From contig NZ_AP023423.1 of NCBI RefSeq assembly GCF_021654335.1, positions 1,797,001-1,861,000 of the forward strand: a DNA stretch of 64,000 bases, in the 5' to 3' direction. The notes under the pieces are model-generated. The model searched no databases. It was not told where the DNA came from and was given only the letters and a program-made list of their open reading frames with translations. Origin of the DNA: Sideroxyarcus emersonii (lineage in GTDB: Bacteria; Pseudomonadota; Gammaproteobacteria; Burkholderiales; Gallionellaceae). The position numbers and the translations under genes are program-made. This document shows, one piece after another, positions 27,180-36,756 of the stretch. Each line of letters starts with the position of its first letter. Within the stretch, counting starts at the first letter, position 1.

Positions 27180-27285
27180 GATGATTTTTTCACCCGAAAA
27201 ACGGTGCGCAACGATAGCACGAACAGATAAAAAATTGGCGGCACATCTTGCGATAGGCCGCCAATCGGATCACATCAGAACTGCA

Positions 27286-27573
27286 TCAGGCAGAAGGATA
27301 ATCCACCCGCTCGCGCAGTTCCTTGCCAGCCTTGAAATGCGGGACGTACTTCGCAGGTACCTGAACCTTGTCGCCGGACTTGGGATTGCGTCCTAGGCGC
27401 GGCGGCCGGTAGTTCAAGGCAAAACTGCCGAAGCCGCGGATCTCGATACGTCCACCGCGCGCCAGGGTCGCCGACATGCTGTCCAGAATCACCTTCACCG
27501 CCAGCTCGGCATCCTTGCCGAGCAGCTGCGTGTAACGATCCGCAAGCCTGGCGATAAGGTCAGAACGTGTCAT
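27286..27573 (-). CDS. ihfB: integration host factor beta subunit
   Basis: Sequence-specific DNA-bending protein, beta chain of the IHF heterodimer, 95 aa. The bacterial histone-like signature is clear: [38 protein letters not shown] with the intercalating Pro on the arm, and [14 protein letters not shown]. The gene lies 9 bases after rpsA, the usual rpsA-ihfB arrangement in proteobacteria. Confidence 0.96.
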   Translation of the reverse strand: MTRSDLIARLADRYTQLLGKDAELAVKVILDSMSATLARGGRIEIRGFGSFALNYRPPRLGRNPKSGDKVQVPAKYVPHFKAGKELRERVDYPSA

Positions 27574-27582
27574 CTCCGCTCC

Positions 27583-29289
27583 TTATTGCGCTTCAGCCTT
27601 GCTGGAATCCAGTTTTGCCTTGAGCAAGGCGCCCAGATTGGTCGTACCCGCACTGCTGGTGTTTTCCGCAGCGAACTTCTGCATCGCCGCTGCCGTGTCG
27701 GCCTTGTCCAGCGCCTTGATCGACAGGTTGATGCCGCGGTTCTTGCGGTCCACGTTGATGATGACGGCCTTGACGGTATCGCCTTCCTTCAGGTGGTTGC
27801 GGATGTCTTCCACGCGGTCGGCGGAAACTTCGGAGGCCTTCAGGTAGGCTTCCACGTCGCCTTCCAGCATCACTACGGCACCCTTGGCATCCAGCGACTT
27901 CACGGTACCGGTAACCACAGCGCCTTTGTCGTGGCCGGAAACGTAGCCGCCGAACGGATCACCTTCCAGTTGCTTCACGCCCAGGGAGATGCGCTCGCGC
28001 TCGACGTCGATGGCCAGAACCAGCGCTTCCAGTTCGTCGCCCTTCTTGTAGTTGCGCACGGCTTCTTCGCCGGGGATGGACCAGGACAGGTCGGACAGGT
28101 GCACCAGACCGTCGATGCCGCCTTCCAGGCCGATGAACACGCCGAAGTCGGTGATCGACTTGATCGCGCCCTTAACCTTGTCGCCCTTCTTGTGGTTCAG
28201 AGCGAAATCGTCCCATGGATTGGACTTGCACTGCTTCATGCCCAGAGAGATACGGCGGCGCTGCTCGTCGATCTCGAGGATCATCACTTCGACTTCGTCG
28301 CCCAGGGCAACAACCTTGGAAGGATGTACGTTCTTGTTGGTCCAGTCCATTTCGGACACGTGCACCAGACCTTCGATACCTTGCTCGATTTCCACGAATG
28401 CACCGTAGTCGGTCAAGTTGGTCACCTTGCCGAACAGGCGTGTGCCTTGCGGGTAGCGACGTGCCAGACCGTTCCACGGATCGTCGCCCATCTGCTTGAT
28501 GCCCAGCGAAACGCGGTTCTTTTCCTGGTCGAACTTGAGAATCTTGGCTTCGACTTCGTCACCGACAGACAGCACCTCGGACGGATGCTTGACGCGGCGC
28601 CATGCCAGATCGGTGATGTGCAGCAGGCCATCGATACCGCCCAGGTCGACGAACGCACCGTAGTCGGTGATGTTCTTGACGATACCCTTGACGATCGCGC
28701 CTTCTTTAAGGTTTTCCAGCAGGGACTCGCGGTCGGCACCCTGCGATGCTTCCAGCACGGCGCGGCGGGACACCACCACGTTGTTGCGCTTGCGATCCAG
28801 CTTGATGACCTTGAGTTCCATGGTCTTGTTTTCGTACGGCGTGGTGTCCTTGACCGGGCGGGTATCCACCAGCGAACCGGGCAGGAAGGCACGGATGCCG
28901 TTCACCATGGCAGTCAGGCCGCCCTTGACCTTGCCGCTGACGTAACCTTCAACGATGCGGCCTTCTTCCATCGCCTGTTCCAGATCGATCCAGGCTGCCA
29001 GGCGCTTGGCCTTCTCGCGCGACAGGCGCGTTTCGCCATAACCGTTCTCCAGCGATTCGATCGCTACAGTGGTGAAGTCCCCGGCCTTGACCTCGATGTT
29101 GCCCTGGGCATCCTTGAATTCTTCAACGGGAATAAAACTTTCGGATTTCAATCCGGCGTTCACCACAACCACGTTCTGCTCGACGCGAACGACTTGGGCG
29201 GTGATCAATTCGCCTGCGCGCATTTCCTTGCGGTTCAGGCTCTCTTCAAACAGGGAAGCAAAACTTTCCATATCAGCTACTGCAGTCAT
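27583..29289 (-). CDS. rpsA: 30S ribosomal protein S1
   Basis: Ribosomal protein that recruits mRNA to the 30S subunit, 568 aa. Six S1/OB repeats are visible (for example GEIxTGx[56 protein letters not shown]). The family N-terminus [12 protein letters not shown] and [11 protein letters not shown] confirm identity. ATG 29289 ([10 protein letters not shown]) is preferred because AAGG sits about 8 bases upstream; the internal ATG at 29271 is an alternative. It is followed by ihfB after 9 bases and preceded by aroA-cmk after a 181-base gap. Confidence 0.96.
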   Translation of the reverse strand: MTAVADMESFASLFEESLNRKEMRAGELITAQVVRVEQNVVVVNAGLKSESFIPVEEFKDAQGNIEVKAGDFTTVAIESLENGYGETRLSREKAKRLAAWIDLEQAMEEGRIVEGYVSGKVKGGLTAMVNGIRAFLPGSLVDTRPVKDTTPYENKTMELKVIKLDRKRNNVVVSRRAVLEASQGADRESLLENLKEGAIVKGIVKNITDYGAFVDLGGIDGLLHITDLAWRRVKHPSEVLSVGDEVEAKILKFDQEKNRVSLGIKQMGDDPWNGLARRYPQGTRLFGKVTNLTDYGAFVEIEQGIEGLVHVSEMDWTNKNVHPSKVVALGDEVEVMILEIDEQRRRISLGMKQCKSNPWDDFALNHKKGDKVKGAIKSITDFGVFIGLEGGIDGLVHLSDLSWSIPGEEAVRNYKKGDELEALVLAIDVERERISLGVKQLEGDPFGGYVSGHDKGAVVTGTVKSLDAKGAVVMLEGDVEAYLKASEVSADRVEDIRNHLKEGDTVKAVIINVDRKNRGINLSIKALDKADTAAAMQKFAAENTSSAGTTNLGALLKAKLDSSKAEAQ

Positions 29290-29410
29290 TTTGGTATACC
29301 TTGAGGACAATCCCGTGATGAGCGGGGGTTAGTTAGTCAACCCAGACAGAAAGGCTCTATCTGGACTCCTGCGGGCAAATGAAATCACCCGCCTTTGAAA
29401 CAACGTGCCA

Positions 29411-29453
29411 GCTCCCTCACCTCAATCCCCTCCCGCATGCGGGCGAGGAGGTA
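29411..29453. repeat. possible palindromic intergenic repeat
   Basis: The gap between aroA-cmk and rpsA contains a compact palindrome CCCGCATGCGGG with flanking CTC/GAGG bases. It looks like a degenerate intergenic repeat, but no second copy is visible in this window. Confidence 0.3.
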
Positions 29454-29470
29454 AACGTGCTTCGCGTGTT

Positions 29471-31435
29471 TCACTTCACCGCACGGTAGCGACTTAGCAC
29501 TTCCTGGACTGCCTGCTCGATGTTCAGCGGGGTTGTATCCAGCAAGCTCGCACCTTGCGCCTGTTGCAAAGGAGCCACGCTACGTTGAGTATCTCGCTCG
29601 TCGCGCGCCCGTATATCTTGCAAAAGGGCGGCGATATTAGCACTCATCCCTTTTTCTTTCAACTGTTTATATCTGCGCTCTGCGCGCGCTTCCGCGCTGG
29701 CGGTCAGGAATATCTTCAGCACCGAGTCGGGGAATACCACCGATGCCATGTCGCGCCCGTCCGCCACCAACCCAGGCGCACGGCGGAATGCCCGTTGTTT
29801 ATCCAGCAAGGCCGCGCGCACCTTGGGCAAGGCCGCAATTCTGGAAGCCGCCGCCCCGGCTTCCTCGGTACGCAATTCGTCGCCTACTTTCACCCCATCC
29901 AGCCAGATACCCTCACCCTCAAAGCGGATATCCACCTGCCCGGCCAGTTCTGCCAATTTGTCTTCCGCTTCCAGGGCAATGCCGCGCTTCTGTGCCGCCA
30001 GTCCCAGCAAACGATACAAGGCACCGCTGTCCAGATAATGCATACCCAAAGCCGTCGCCACGCGTTGCGCCACCGTGCCCTTGCCGGAGGCAGACGGACC
30101 GTCGATGGCGATGACCGGCACGGCCTGCGTCACTTTGGCAAACTCGGCGAAATATTCGGGGAAGGTCTTGGCGACACACTTCGGATCGTTGATGCGCACA
30201 CCGGCACCGCCAAACGCTGCCAGCGAGAAGCACATCGCCATGCGGTGGTCATCATAAGTGTCGATGGCAGCATGTTTGATCCGTGCAGGCGGCGTGATGC
30301 GAATGTAATCCGCACCTTCTTCCACTGTTGCTCCTACCTTGCGCAATTCGGTTGCCATCGCCGCGATGCGGTCGGTTTCCTTCACGCGCCAGCTGGCGAT
30401 GTTGCTCAATCTGGTCGTGCCGTCGGCAAACAGCGCTGCCACGGCCAACGTCATCGCAGCATCGGGGATGTGGTTGCAGTCGAGGTCGATGGCTTTGAGT
30501 TTGCCGCTCGCGGGCGCATGTACCTCCATCCAATTCTCACCCTTCTCAATTCGCGCACCCATCCGACTCAATTCATCAGCAAAACGCACATCGCCTTGTA
30601 CACTGACACGCCCCACGCCTTCGATGCGCACCGGCCCGCCGCCAATAGCGCCAGCTGCTAAGAAATATGAGGCGGACGAAGCGTCGCCCTCCACGTAAAT
30701 CGTGTCGGGACTTTGATAACGCTGCACGCCGGGCACAACACAATGTTGCCAATCCAGCTCACCCTCAACAATTGACCACGGCCATACCTTGACGCCGAAG
30801 TGCGCCATCATCGCCAACGTGATCTTGATGTACGGTTTTGAAATCAACTCGCCCACCACTTCGATATTCACAGCCTTCCCGGTCAGCGGTAACGCCATCA
30901 ACAAGCCAGTGAGAAATTGACTAGACACATCACCGCGCACTTTCACCGTGTCGCCCACCAATTTGGCGGGAGAAATCTGCAACGGCGGAAAACCTTCATT
31001 GCCCAGATAGCGGATGTCCGCGCCGAGTTGGCGCAATGCATCTACCAGGTCGCCAATAGGACGCTCATGCATGCGTGGCACACCGGACAACTCATAGCTG
31101 CCGCCGGACAAGGCCAATGCGGCTGTCAGAGGGCGGAATGCGGTACCTGCATTGCCAAGGAATAACTTTGCCTGTTTAACTGGAAAGTTCCCGCCGCAAC
31201 CGGTTACGCGATAGGCATTGTCACCTAGCGACTCCACCACAACACCCAGCGTGCGCAGCGCATCCAGCATGCGCTCAGTATCGTCCGAGTGCAGCAGGTC
31301 GCGCACTGTCGTCGTGCCTTGCGCCAGCGCCGCCAGCAACAACACACGATTGGAGATACTCTTGGATCCGGGCAGACGCACGGTGCCGCGCGCAGACATC
31401 AAAGGAGGCAGTTCAAGGAATTCAGAATGAGTCAT
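29471..31435 (-). CDS. aroA-cmk: bifunctional EPSP synthase / cytidylate kinase
   Basis: One 654-aa polypeptide carrying two enzymes. Residues 1-435 are 3-phosphoshikimate 1-carboxyvinyltransferase of the shikimate pathway ([52 protein letters not shown]). Residues about 440-654 are cytidylate kinase, making CDP from CMP ([20 protein letters not shown]-loop, [22 protein letters not shown]). There is no stop or frameshift between them. Fused AroA-Cmk occurs in some betaproteobacteria; here it sits exactly where separate aroA and cmk genes would be, between tyrA and rpsA. Confidence 0.95.
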   Translation of the reverse strand: MTHSEFLELPPLMSARGTVRLPGSKSISNRVLLLAALAQGTTTVRDLLHSDDTERMLDALRTLGVVVESLGDNAYRVTGCGGNFPVKQAKLFLGNAGTAFRPLTAALALSGGSYELSGVPRMHERPIGDLVDALRQLGADIRYLGNEGFPPLQISPAKLVGDTVKVRGDVSSQFLTGLLMALPLTGKAVNIEVVGELISKPYIKITLAMMAHFGVKVWPWSIVEGELDWQHCVVPGVQRYQSPDTIYVEGDASSASYFLAAGAIGGGPVRIEGVGRVSVQGDVRFADELSRMGARIEKGENWMEVHAPASGKLKAIDLDCNHIPDAAMTLAVAALFADGTTRLSNIASWRVKETDRIAAMATELRKVGATVEEGADYIRITPPARIKHAAIDTYDDHRMAMCFSLAAFGGAGVRINDPKCVAKTFPEYFAEFAKVTQAVPVIAIDGPSASGKGTVAQRVATALGMHYLDSGALYRLLGLAAQKRGIALEAEDKLAELAGQVDIRFEGEGIWLDGVKVGDELRTEEAGAAASRIAALPKVRAALLDKQRAFRRAPGLVADGRDMASVVFPDSVLKIFLTASAEARAERRYKQLKEKGMSANIAALLQDIRARDERDTQRSVAPLQQAQGASLLDTTPLNIEQAVQEVLSRYRAVK

Positions 31436-31454
31436 GTTGCACTTTCAAGATTCC

Positions 31455-31566
31455 GTCATTCCGGCGCAGGCCGGAATCCAGACATTAAAATCATTCCCCG
31501 CAACGCGGGACAAAACCAAAAGCATATTTAATAAAGCCGCTGGATTCCGGCTTGCGCCGGAATGAC
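31455..31566. repeat. 112-bp paired-palindrome repeat (REPIN-like), copy 1
   Basis: Left unit at 31455-31481 and its inverted partner at 31540-31566 share the core CATTCCGGC...GCCGGAAT and differ by about one base; each is itself a near-palindrome. The 58-base middle has a smaller dyad CCCGC..GCGGG. A second copy of identical length and layout lies at 58136-58247. It sits between tyrA and aroA-cmk inside the superoperon. Confidence 0.8.
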
Positions 31567-31571
31567 GCAAC

Positions 31572-32441
31572 TTATTGTTGCGTCCAGGCACTGCGCACTT
31601 TGCGCGCTTCGCTGAAAACCTCCTCCAGCTTGGCGGCATCGCTCTGCTCCAGCGCCTGGTAGAGCACATGCAATTCATTGGCATATTGCAGCAGCTCCCG
31701 CAGCATCGCATCGCGGTTGGCGAGGCAGATGTCGCGCCACATTTCCGGTGAACTGGCAGCGATACGGGTGAAATCGCGGAAGCCGCTGGCGGCGAACGAG
31801 AGCAACTGGTCGCGGTTGTCGCGTTGCGCCAGATCATGCACCAGCGCAAACGACAGCAGATGCGGCAGATGGCTCACCGCCGCGAACACCGCATCGTGCT
31901 GCTGCGGAGTCAGCTCGCTGACCACCGCACCGCACCACTCCCATGCTTTGCGCACGCGTGCCACAGATTCTCCGGGGTTTTCCGGCAAGGGCGTCAGCAC
32001 CACTTTCTTGCCTTGGTACAAATCGGCTTGCGCCGCAGAGGCCCCGCTCTTCTCCGCGCCGGCGATGGGATGGGCTGGAATGAACTGCGGCAGCTTGTCA
32101 CCCAGATTGGCCCGAGCTGCCGCGACCACATCGCCCTTGGTGCTGCCGCCGTCGGTGACCAGCGTATGCGCACCGAGATGCGGAGCGATGCGAGCGAAGA
32201 TTTCGCCCATCTGCGCCACAGGGGTGGCAAGCAGCACCAGATCGGCATCGCCCACTTCGCCGGCGATATCGCTGCCGATACGGTCCACGATGCCCAGCTG
32301 CATGGCCTGTTCCAGCGTCGCGGTACTGCGCCCGAAGCCGACCACTTCGGACACTGCTCCCGCCTTGCGCAAAGCCAGAGCGAACGAGCCGCCAATTAAC
32401 CCCACGCCGAATATGACGACCTTGCGAAAGGCTGGCTGCAT
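31572..32441 (-). CDS. tyrA: prephenate dehydrogenase
   Basis: Oxidises prephenate (or arogenate) on the tyrosine branch, 289 aa. The NAD(P)-binding motif GVGLIGGSFA is at the N-terminus, followed by LLATPV, TDGGSTKG, HPIAGAEKSG and SHLPHLLSFAL. It lacks a chorismate mutase domain, which is carried by PheA in this same operon. It starts 3 bases after aroF. Confidence 0.94.
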   Translation of the reverse strand: MQPAFRKVVIFGVGLIGGSFALALRKAGAVSEVVGFGRSTATLEQAMQLGIVDRIGSDIAGEVGDADLVLLATPVAQMGEIFARIAPHLGAHTLVTDGGSTKGDVVAAARANLGDKLPQFIPAHPIAGAEKSGASAAQADLYQGKKVVLTPLPENPGESVARVRKAWEWCGAVVSELTPQQHDAVFAAVSHLPHLLSFALVHDLAQRDNRDQLLSFAASGFRDFTRIAASSPEMWRDICLANRDAMLRELLQYANELHVLYQALEQSDAAKLEEVFSEARKVRSAWTQQ

Positions 32442-32444
32442 GGT

Positions 32445-33461
32445 TTACAGGGAGCGGCCGATCGCCTTCGCGATACCGCCCAGCGTACCCATCAGCTTCT
32501 TCAATTCGTCCGGGGTCAGCGCCTGGTCGGCATCGCACCACGCATCGCACGGGCTGGGATGCATCTCGACCAGCAGGCCGTCCGCGCCTGCGGCAATGGC
32601 CGCCTGCGACAGCGCCGGCACCATCCAGGCCTTGCCGCCTGCATGCGACGGGTCGACGATCACCGGCAGGTGGGTCTCTTTCTTCAGCACGGGGATCGCC
32701 GTCACATCCAGCACGTTGCGGTAGGCGGTTTCAAAGGTGCGGATGCCGCGCTCGCAGAAGATGATGTTGTGGTTGCCGCCGGCGGCGATGTATTCCGCCG
32801 CCATCAGCCATTCCGAGATGGTCGCCGACATGCCGCGCTTGAGGATGACCGGCTTGTTGATGTGGCCGACCTCCTTGAGCAGATCGAAGTTCTGCATGTT
32901 GCGGGTACCGATCTGGATCACATCCACGTCGTACTCTATGAAGGCGTCGATCTGACGCGCATCCATCAGCTCGGTGACGATGGGCAGCTTGAATTTGTCA
33001 GCCGCCTTGCGGAACATGTCGAGCCCCTCCACGCCGTGCCCCTGGAAGGCATACGGACTGGTGCGCGGCTTGAACGCGCCGCCGCGCATCAGGCGGCAAC
33101 CGGCTTCTTTCACATACTTGGCCGACAGATCCATCTGATCCTGCGTTTCCACCGAGCAGGGACCGCCGATGATCTGTATCTGGTTGCCGCCAAGAGGGAC
33201 GCCGGCGATGTCGATGACGGTGTTCTGCTTGTGCGACTCGCGCGACACGATCTTGTATTGCTTGGCGATATGCATCGCCGATTCCACCCCCGGCAGCGAG
33301 GTGAACATCTCGGCATCCAGCTTGCGCTCGTCGCCGATCGCGCCGATGACGGTACGCTCGACGCCGCGCGAGATATTGGCCTTGAGGCCGGCCGCTTCAA
33401 TCTTTTTCACCACCGTGTCGATTTGTGCGTCGGTGATTTCACTTCCCATGACGATGATCAT
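32445..33461 (-). CDS. aroF: 3-deoxy-7-phosphoheptulonate synthase
   Basis: First enzyme of the shikimate pathway, joining PEP and erythrose-4-phosphate; 338 aa. The N-terminal ACT/ferredoxin-like regulatory segment (residues 1-70) marks the short DAHP synthase type rather than the E. coli AroFGH type. Catalytic blocks are [36 protein letters not shown] and DPSHAGGK. It overlaps hisC by 4 bases. Confidence 0.94.
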   Translation of the reverse strand: MIIVMGSEITDAQIDTVVKKIEAAGLKANISRGVERTVIGAIGDERKLDAEMFTSLPGVESAMHIAKQYKIVSRESHKQNTVIDIAGVPLGGNQIQIIGGPCSVETQDQMDLSAKYVKEAGCRLMRGGAFKPRTSPYAFQGHGVEGLDMFRKAADKFKLPIVTELMDARQIDAFIEYDVDVIQIGTRNMQNFDLLKEVGHINKPVILKRGMSATISEWLMAAEYIAAGGNHNIIFCERGIRTFETAYRNVLDVTAIPVLKKETHLPVIVDPSHAGGKAWMVPALSQAAIAAGADGLLVEMHPSPCDAWCDADQALTPDELKKLMGTLGGIAKAIGRSL

Positions 33462-34579
33462 TTGCTCTCTCCATGTGCTTGCTGGCTGATTGCTCTTTCC
33501 AGCGCTGCTAAAAATTTTGCATTCTCACTTTCCAGACCGATGCTCACGCGCAGCCAGTCCGGCATATCGTAGTTGGCTATCGGACGCACGATCACGCCCA
33601 GTTCGAGCAAGCGTCGGTACATCGCCGTGGCGTTGCCGATACGGAACGCCACGAAGTTGCCGAACGAAGGGATGTACTCCAGCCCCAGTCTGGTCAGGCC
33701 CTCGGTAACCTGCACCATCCCGCGCTGGTTCAGTTCCAGCGTCTTCTTGACGAAGGACACGTCGCGCAATGCCGCCACCGCCGCGGCCTGCGCCACGCTG
33801 TTCACATTGAACGGCTGCCGCACGCGATTCATCATGTCCGTCACCTGCTCGTGCGCCAGCGCATATCCCACCCGCAGGCCCGCCAGGCCATAAGCCTTGG
33901 AAAAAGTGCGCGTGATGATGAGGTTGGGGAACTGCTGCATCCAGCTCACGCTGTCGTAACGTTTTTCTTCCGGCAAATATTCGTTATAAGCCTCGTCCAG
34001 CACCACCAGAATCTCCGGCGGCAGTCCGCGCATGAACGCCTGCAACTCGTCCGCCATCAGGAATGTGCCGGTCGGGTTGTTCGGGTTGGCAATGAAGACA
34101 ATCTTCACCTTGTTATCCTTGGCCGCCTTCAGCATCGCGGGAAGGTCATGACCGTATCCTTCGGCTGCCGGGACGCTGATACCGGTCGCACCGACTGCTT
34201 GCGTCGCCAAGGCATACACGGCAAAGGCATGCGCCGAATAAACCACCCGGTCGCCGGGAGCAAGAAATGCGCGCGCCGCCAATTCCAGCAGGTCGTTCGA
34301 GCCGTTCCCCAGCGTGATATTGGCATGCGCCACTTCGTAGCGCTTCACCAGCGCGTCTTTCAACTCGAAACCGTTGCCATCCGGATACAACGCAATGGAC
34401 TTGATCGCGTTCTGCATCGCGGCCACGGCAGCCGGGCTTGCGCCCAGCGGGTTCTCGTTCGAAGCCAGCTTGACGATACCGGTGATGCCCAGTTCGCGTT
34501 CCAGCTCGGAGATCGGCTTGCCCGGCTGGTAAGGCGCAATGGAACGTATATAGGATGGCGCTAAATCACAATAATTCAT
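33458..34579 (-). CDS. hisC: histidinol-phosphate aminotransferase
   Basis: PLP class-II aminotransferase of 373 aa. The fold is shown by [43 protein letters not shown] and the PLP-lysine site [14 protein letters not shown] with the phosphate Arg. Its place between pheA and aroF, away from other his genes, suggests it also transaminates prephenate or phenylpyruvate in aromatic synthesis, as HisC paralogues in such operons do (inference from context). Confidence 0.93.
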   Translation of the reverse strand: MNYCDLAPSYIRSIAPYQPGKPISELERELGITGIVKLASNENPLGASPAAVAAMQNAIKSIALYPDGNGFELKDALVKRYEVAHANITLGNGSNDLLELAARAFLAPGDRVVYSAHAFAVYALATQAVGATGISVPAAEGYGHDLPAMLKAAKDNKVKIVFIANPNNPTGTFLMADELQAFMRGLPPEILVVLDEAYNEYLPEEKRYDSVSWMQQFPNLIITRTFSKAYGLAGLRVGYALAHEQVTDMMNRVRQPFNVNSVAQAAAVAALRDVSFVKKTLELNQRGMVQVTEGLTRLGLEYIPSFGNFVAFRIGNATAMYRRLLELGVIVRPIANYDMPDWLRVSIGLESENAKFLAALERAISQQAHGESK

Positions 34580-34603
34580 TTGATACCTTGCTTGCTGAAA
34601 CTG

Positions 34604-35668
34604 TTAAACGGCGACCGGGTAGGAACCCAGCACCTTGACGAAAGCGGCGATCTGCTTGAGCTGAGCTAGCGCAGTGGCGACCTTGGCATCCGATTGATGC
34701 CCTTCGATATCGACGTAGAACACATATTCCCACAGCCCGGTACGCGACGGCCGCGACTCCAGCTTGGTCATGGAAACCCCATTGTTCGCGAACGGGGCGA
34801 GCAGGTCGTGCATCGCACCGGGGCGGTTCACCGCCGACATCGCCAGCGAAGTCTTGTCCCTGCCGGAAGGCGCAACCTCCTGCTTGCCGACGACCAGGAA
34901 GCGCGTGGTATTGCGCGCATCGTCCTCGATATTGCGTGCCAGCACCTTCAGCTTGAAATGCTCCGCCGCCTGCTCGCCGGCGACTGCCGCCGCAAACGAC
35001 TCCTCCGCCGCCAGCCGCGCCGCATCGGCATTGCTCGATGCGGTGATGCGCTCGGCATGCGGCAGATGCGCATTCAGCCAGCCCTGGCACTGCCCGAACG
35101 ACTGCGGATGCGAATAGACCTTGCGGATCAGCGAGAGATCGTTCTCGTTCGACATCACGCACTGGTGCACCTGCAACATCACCTCACCACAGATCATGAG
35201 GTTGCTGTTCAGCAGCAGGTCGAGCGTACGTCCGACCGCCCCCTCGGTGGAATTCTCGACCGGCACCAGACCGTAATTTGCCGCACCGTTCTCGACGGCA
35301 GCGAAAACGGCATCGATGGATTCCGTCGGCAGCCCGTCGGTAGCCTGGCCGAAACGCTGGAACACGGCAGCCTCGCTGAAAGTGCCGTGCGGCCCCAGAT
35401 ACGCCACGCGCAGCGGCGCCTCCAGCGCACGGCATTGCGACATCACTTCGGTGAACAACTGGGTCACACCCTGGCCCGACAAGGGACCGAGATTCGATTG
35501 CACCATGCGTTGCAGCACCTGCGCCTCACGCTCGGGACGCAACACCGCACCGTTGCCTTTGACGTGGCCGATCTGCTGCGCCAGCGCAGCGCGCTGATTG
35601 AACAGCCTGAGCAGCTCGTCGTCGATACGGTCGATCTGTTCGCGGAATTTTTTCAGTTCGTCGGCCAT
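34604..35668 (-). CDS. pheA: chorismate mutase / prephenate dehydratase
   Basis: Bifunctional phenylalanine-branch enzyme, 354 aa. Residues 1-85 are an AroQ-type chorismate mutase (LKKFREQIDRIDDELLRLFNQRAALAQQIG). Residues about 90-270 are prephenate dehydratase (YLGPHGTFSEAAV, GLVPVENSTEGAVGRTLDLL, NTTRFLVVG). A C-terminal ACT domain (residues 278-350, with ESRPSRTGLWEYVFYVDIEGH) should bind Phe for feedback inhibition. It lies 5 bases after serC. Confidence 0.95.
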   Translation of the reverse strand: MADELKKFREQIDRIDDELLRLFNQRAALAQQIGHVKGNGAVLRPEREAQVLQRMVQSNLGPLSGQGVTQLFTEVMSQCRALEAPLRVAYLGPHGTFSEAAVFQRFGQATDGLPTESIDAVFAAVENGAANYGLVPVENSTEGAVGRTLDLLLNSNLMICGEVMLQVHQCVMSNENDLSLIRKVYSHPQSFGQCQGWLNAHLPHAERITASSNADAARLAAEESFAAAVAGEQAAEHFKLKVLARNIEDDARNTTRFLVVGKQEVAPSGRDKTSLAMSAVNRPGAMHDLLAPFANNGVSMTKLESRPSRTGLWEYVFYVDIEGHQSDAKVATALAQLKQIAAFVKVLGSYPVAV

Positions 35669-35673
35669 CAGAC

Positions 35674-36756
35674 TCAGCCTTTGCTACGGGCGAATTCGCC
35701 CATGAAATCTGCCAGCGCCTGCACACCGGCCAGCGGCATGGCATTGTAAATGGAGGCGCGCATACCGCCTGCCAGCTTGTGGCCCTTGAGCTGCAACAGG
35801 CCACGCGCATCCGCCTGCTTGAGGAACTCCGCATCCAGCGCCGCATCGCGTGTCCTGAACGGCACGTTCATGCGCGAGCGGTCGGCTTTCGCCACCGGGC
35901 AGGTATAGAAACCGTCGCTGGCGTCGATCACGCCGTAAAGCAGCCTGGCCTTGGCGATATTGGTCTTTTCCATCTGCGCCACTCCGCCATTCTTCTTCAG
36001 CCACTTGAACACCAGGCCCGCCATGTAGATACCGTAGGTCGGCGGTGTGTTGTACATCGAATCGTTATCGGCGTGGGTCTTGTAGTCCAGCATGGTCGGC
36101 AGCCCCGCAGGCGCGTGCCCGATCAGGTCTTCGCGCACGATCACCAGGGTCACGCCGGCGGGCCCGATGTTCTTCTGCGCCCCCGCGTAGATGAGGCCGA
36201 ATTGCGTCACGTCGCAGGGGCGCGACAGGATGTTGGATGACATGTCCGCCACCAGCGGCACCTTGCCGGTATCGGGCACCCAATTGAATTCGACGCCGCC
36301 GATGGTCTCGTTGGGCGTGTAGTGCACGTAGGCCGCTTCCTTGTCCAGTTTCCACTGCGCAAAGCCTGGGGCATAGCTGAATGACTTGTCGGCGCTGCTG
36401 GCGACCTCGTTCACGTAGCAAAGCTTCTTCGCCTCATCGATGGCCTTCTTCGACCAGATACCGGTGTTCACATAATCGGCGGAAAGCTTGCCGCGCAGCA
36501 GGTTGAGCGGAACCATCGAAAACTGCATGGTGGCGCCGCCCTGCAGGAACAGCACCTTGTAATTCTCGGGAATAGCCATCAGCTCGCGCAGGTCGGCATG
36601 GGCCTCGGCAGCGATCCCCATGAATTCCTTGCCCCGGTGCGACATCTCCATCACCGACATGCCGGTGCCGCGCCAATCGAGTAGTTCCTCGCGCGCCTGC
36701 TCCAGCACCTCATGCGGCAATACGGCAGGGCCAGCTGCAAAATTGAATATCGTCAT
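35674..36756 (-). CDS. serC: phosphoserine aminotransferase
   Basis: Makes 3-phosphoserine for serine synthesis and also acts in pyridoxal phosphate synthesis; 360 aa. Motifs include [46 protein letters not shown], the PLP-lysine site [17 protein letters not shown] and [12 protein letters not shown]. It starts directly after the gyrA stop with no gap, so translation is probably coupled to gyrA. Confidence 0.95.
   Translation of the reverse strand: MTIFNFAAGPAVLPHEVLEQAREELLDWRGTGMSVMEMSHRGKEFMGIAAEAHADLRELMAIPENYKVLFLQGGATMQFSMVPLNLLRGKLSADYVNTGIWSKKAIDEAKKLCYVNEVASSADKSFSYAPGFAQWKLDKEAAYVHYTPNETIGGVEFNWVPDTGKVPLVADMSSNILSRPCDVTQFGLIYAGAQKNIGPAGVTLVIVREDLIGHAPAGLPTMLDYKTHADNDSMYNTPPTYGIYMAGLVFKWLKKNGGVAQMEKTNIAKARLLYGVIDASDGFYTCPVAKADRSRMNVPFRTRDAALDAEFLKQADARGLLQLKGHKLAGGMRASIYNAMPLAGVQALADFMGEFARSKG

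Noticed and set aside
27586-29304. A 572-codon ORF antisense to rpsA
   Set aside because: Same cause; the rpsA frame has clear S1 motifs and the antisense product is His/Val/Gln-rich with no domain.
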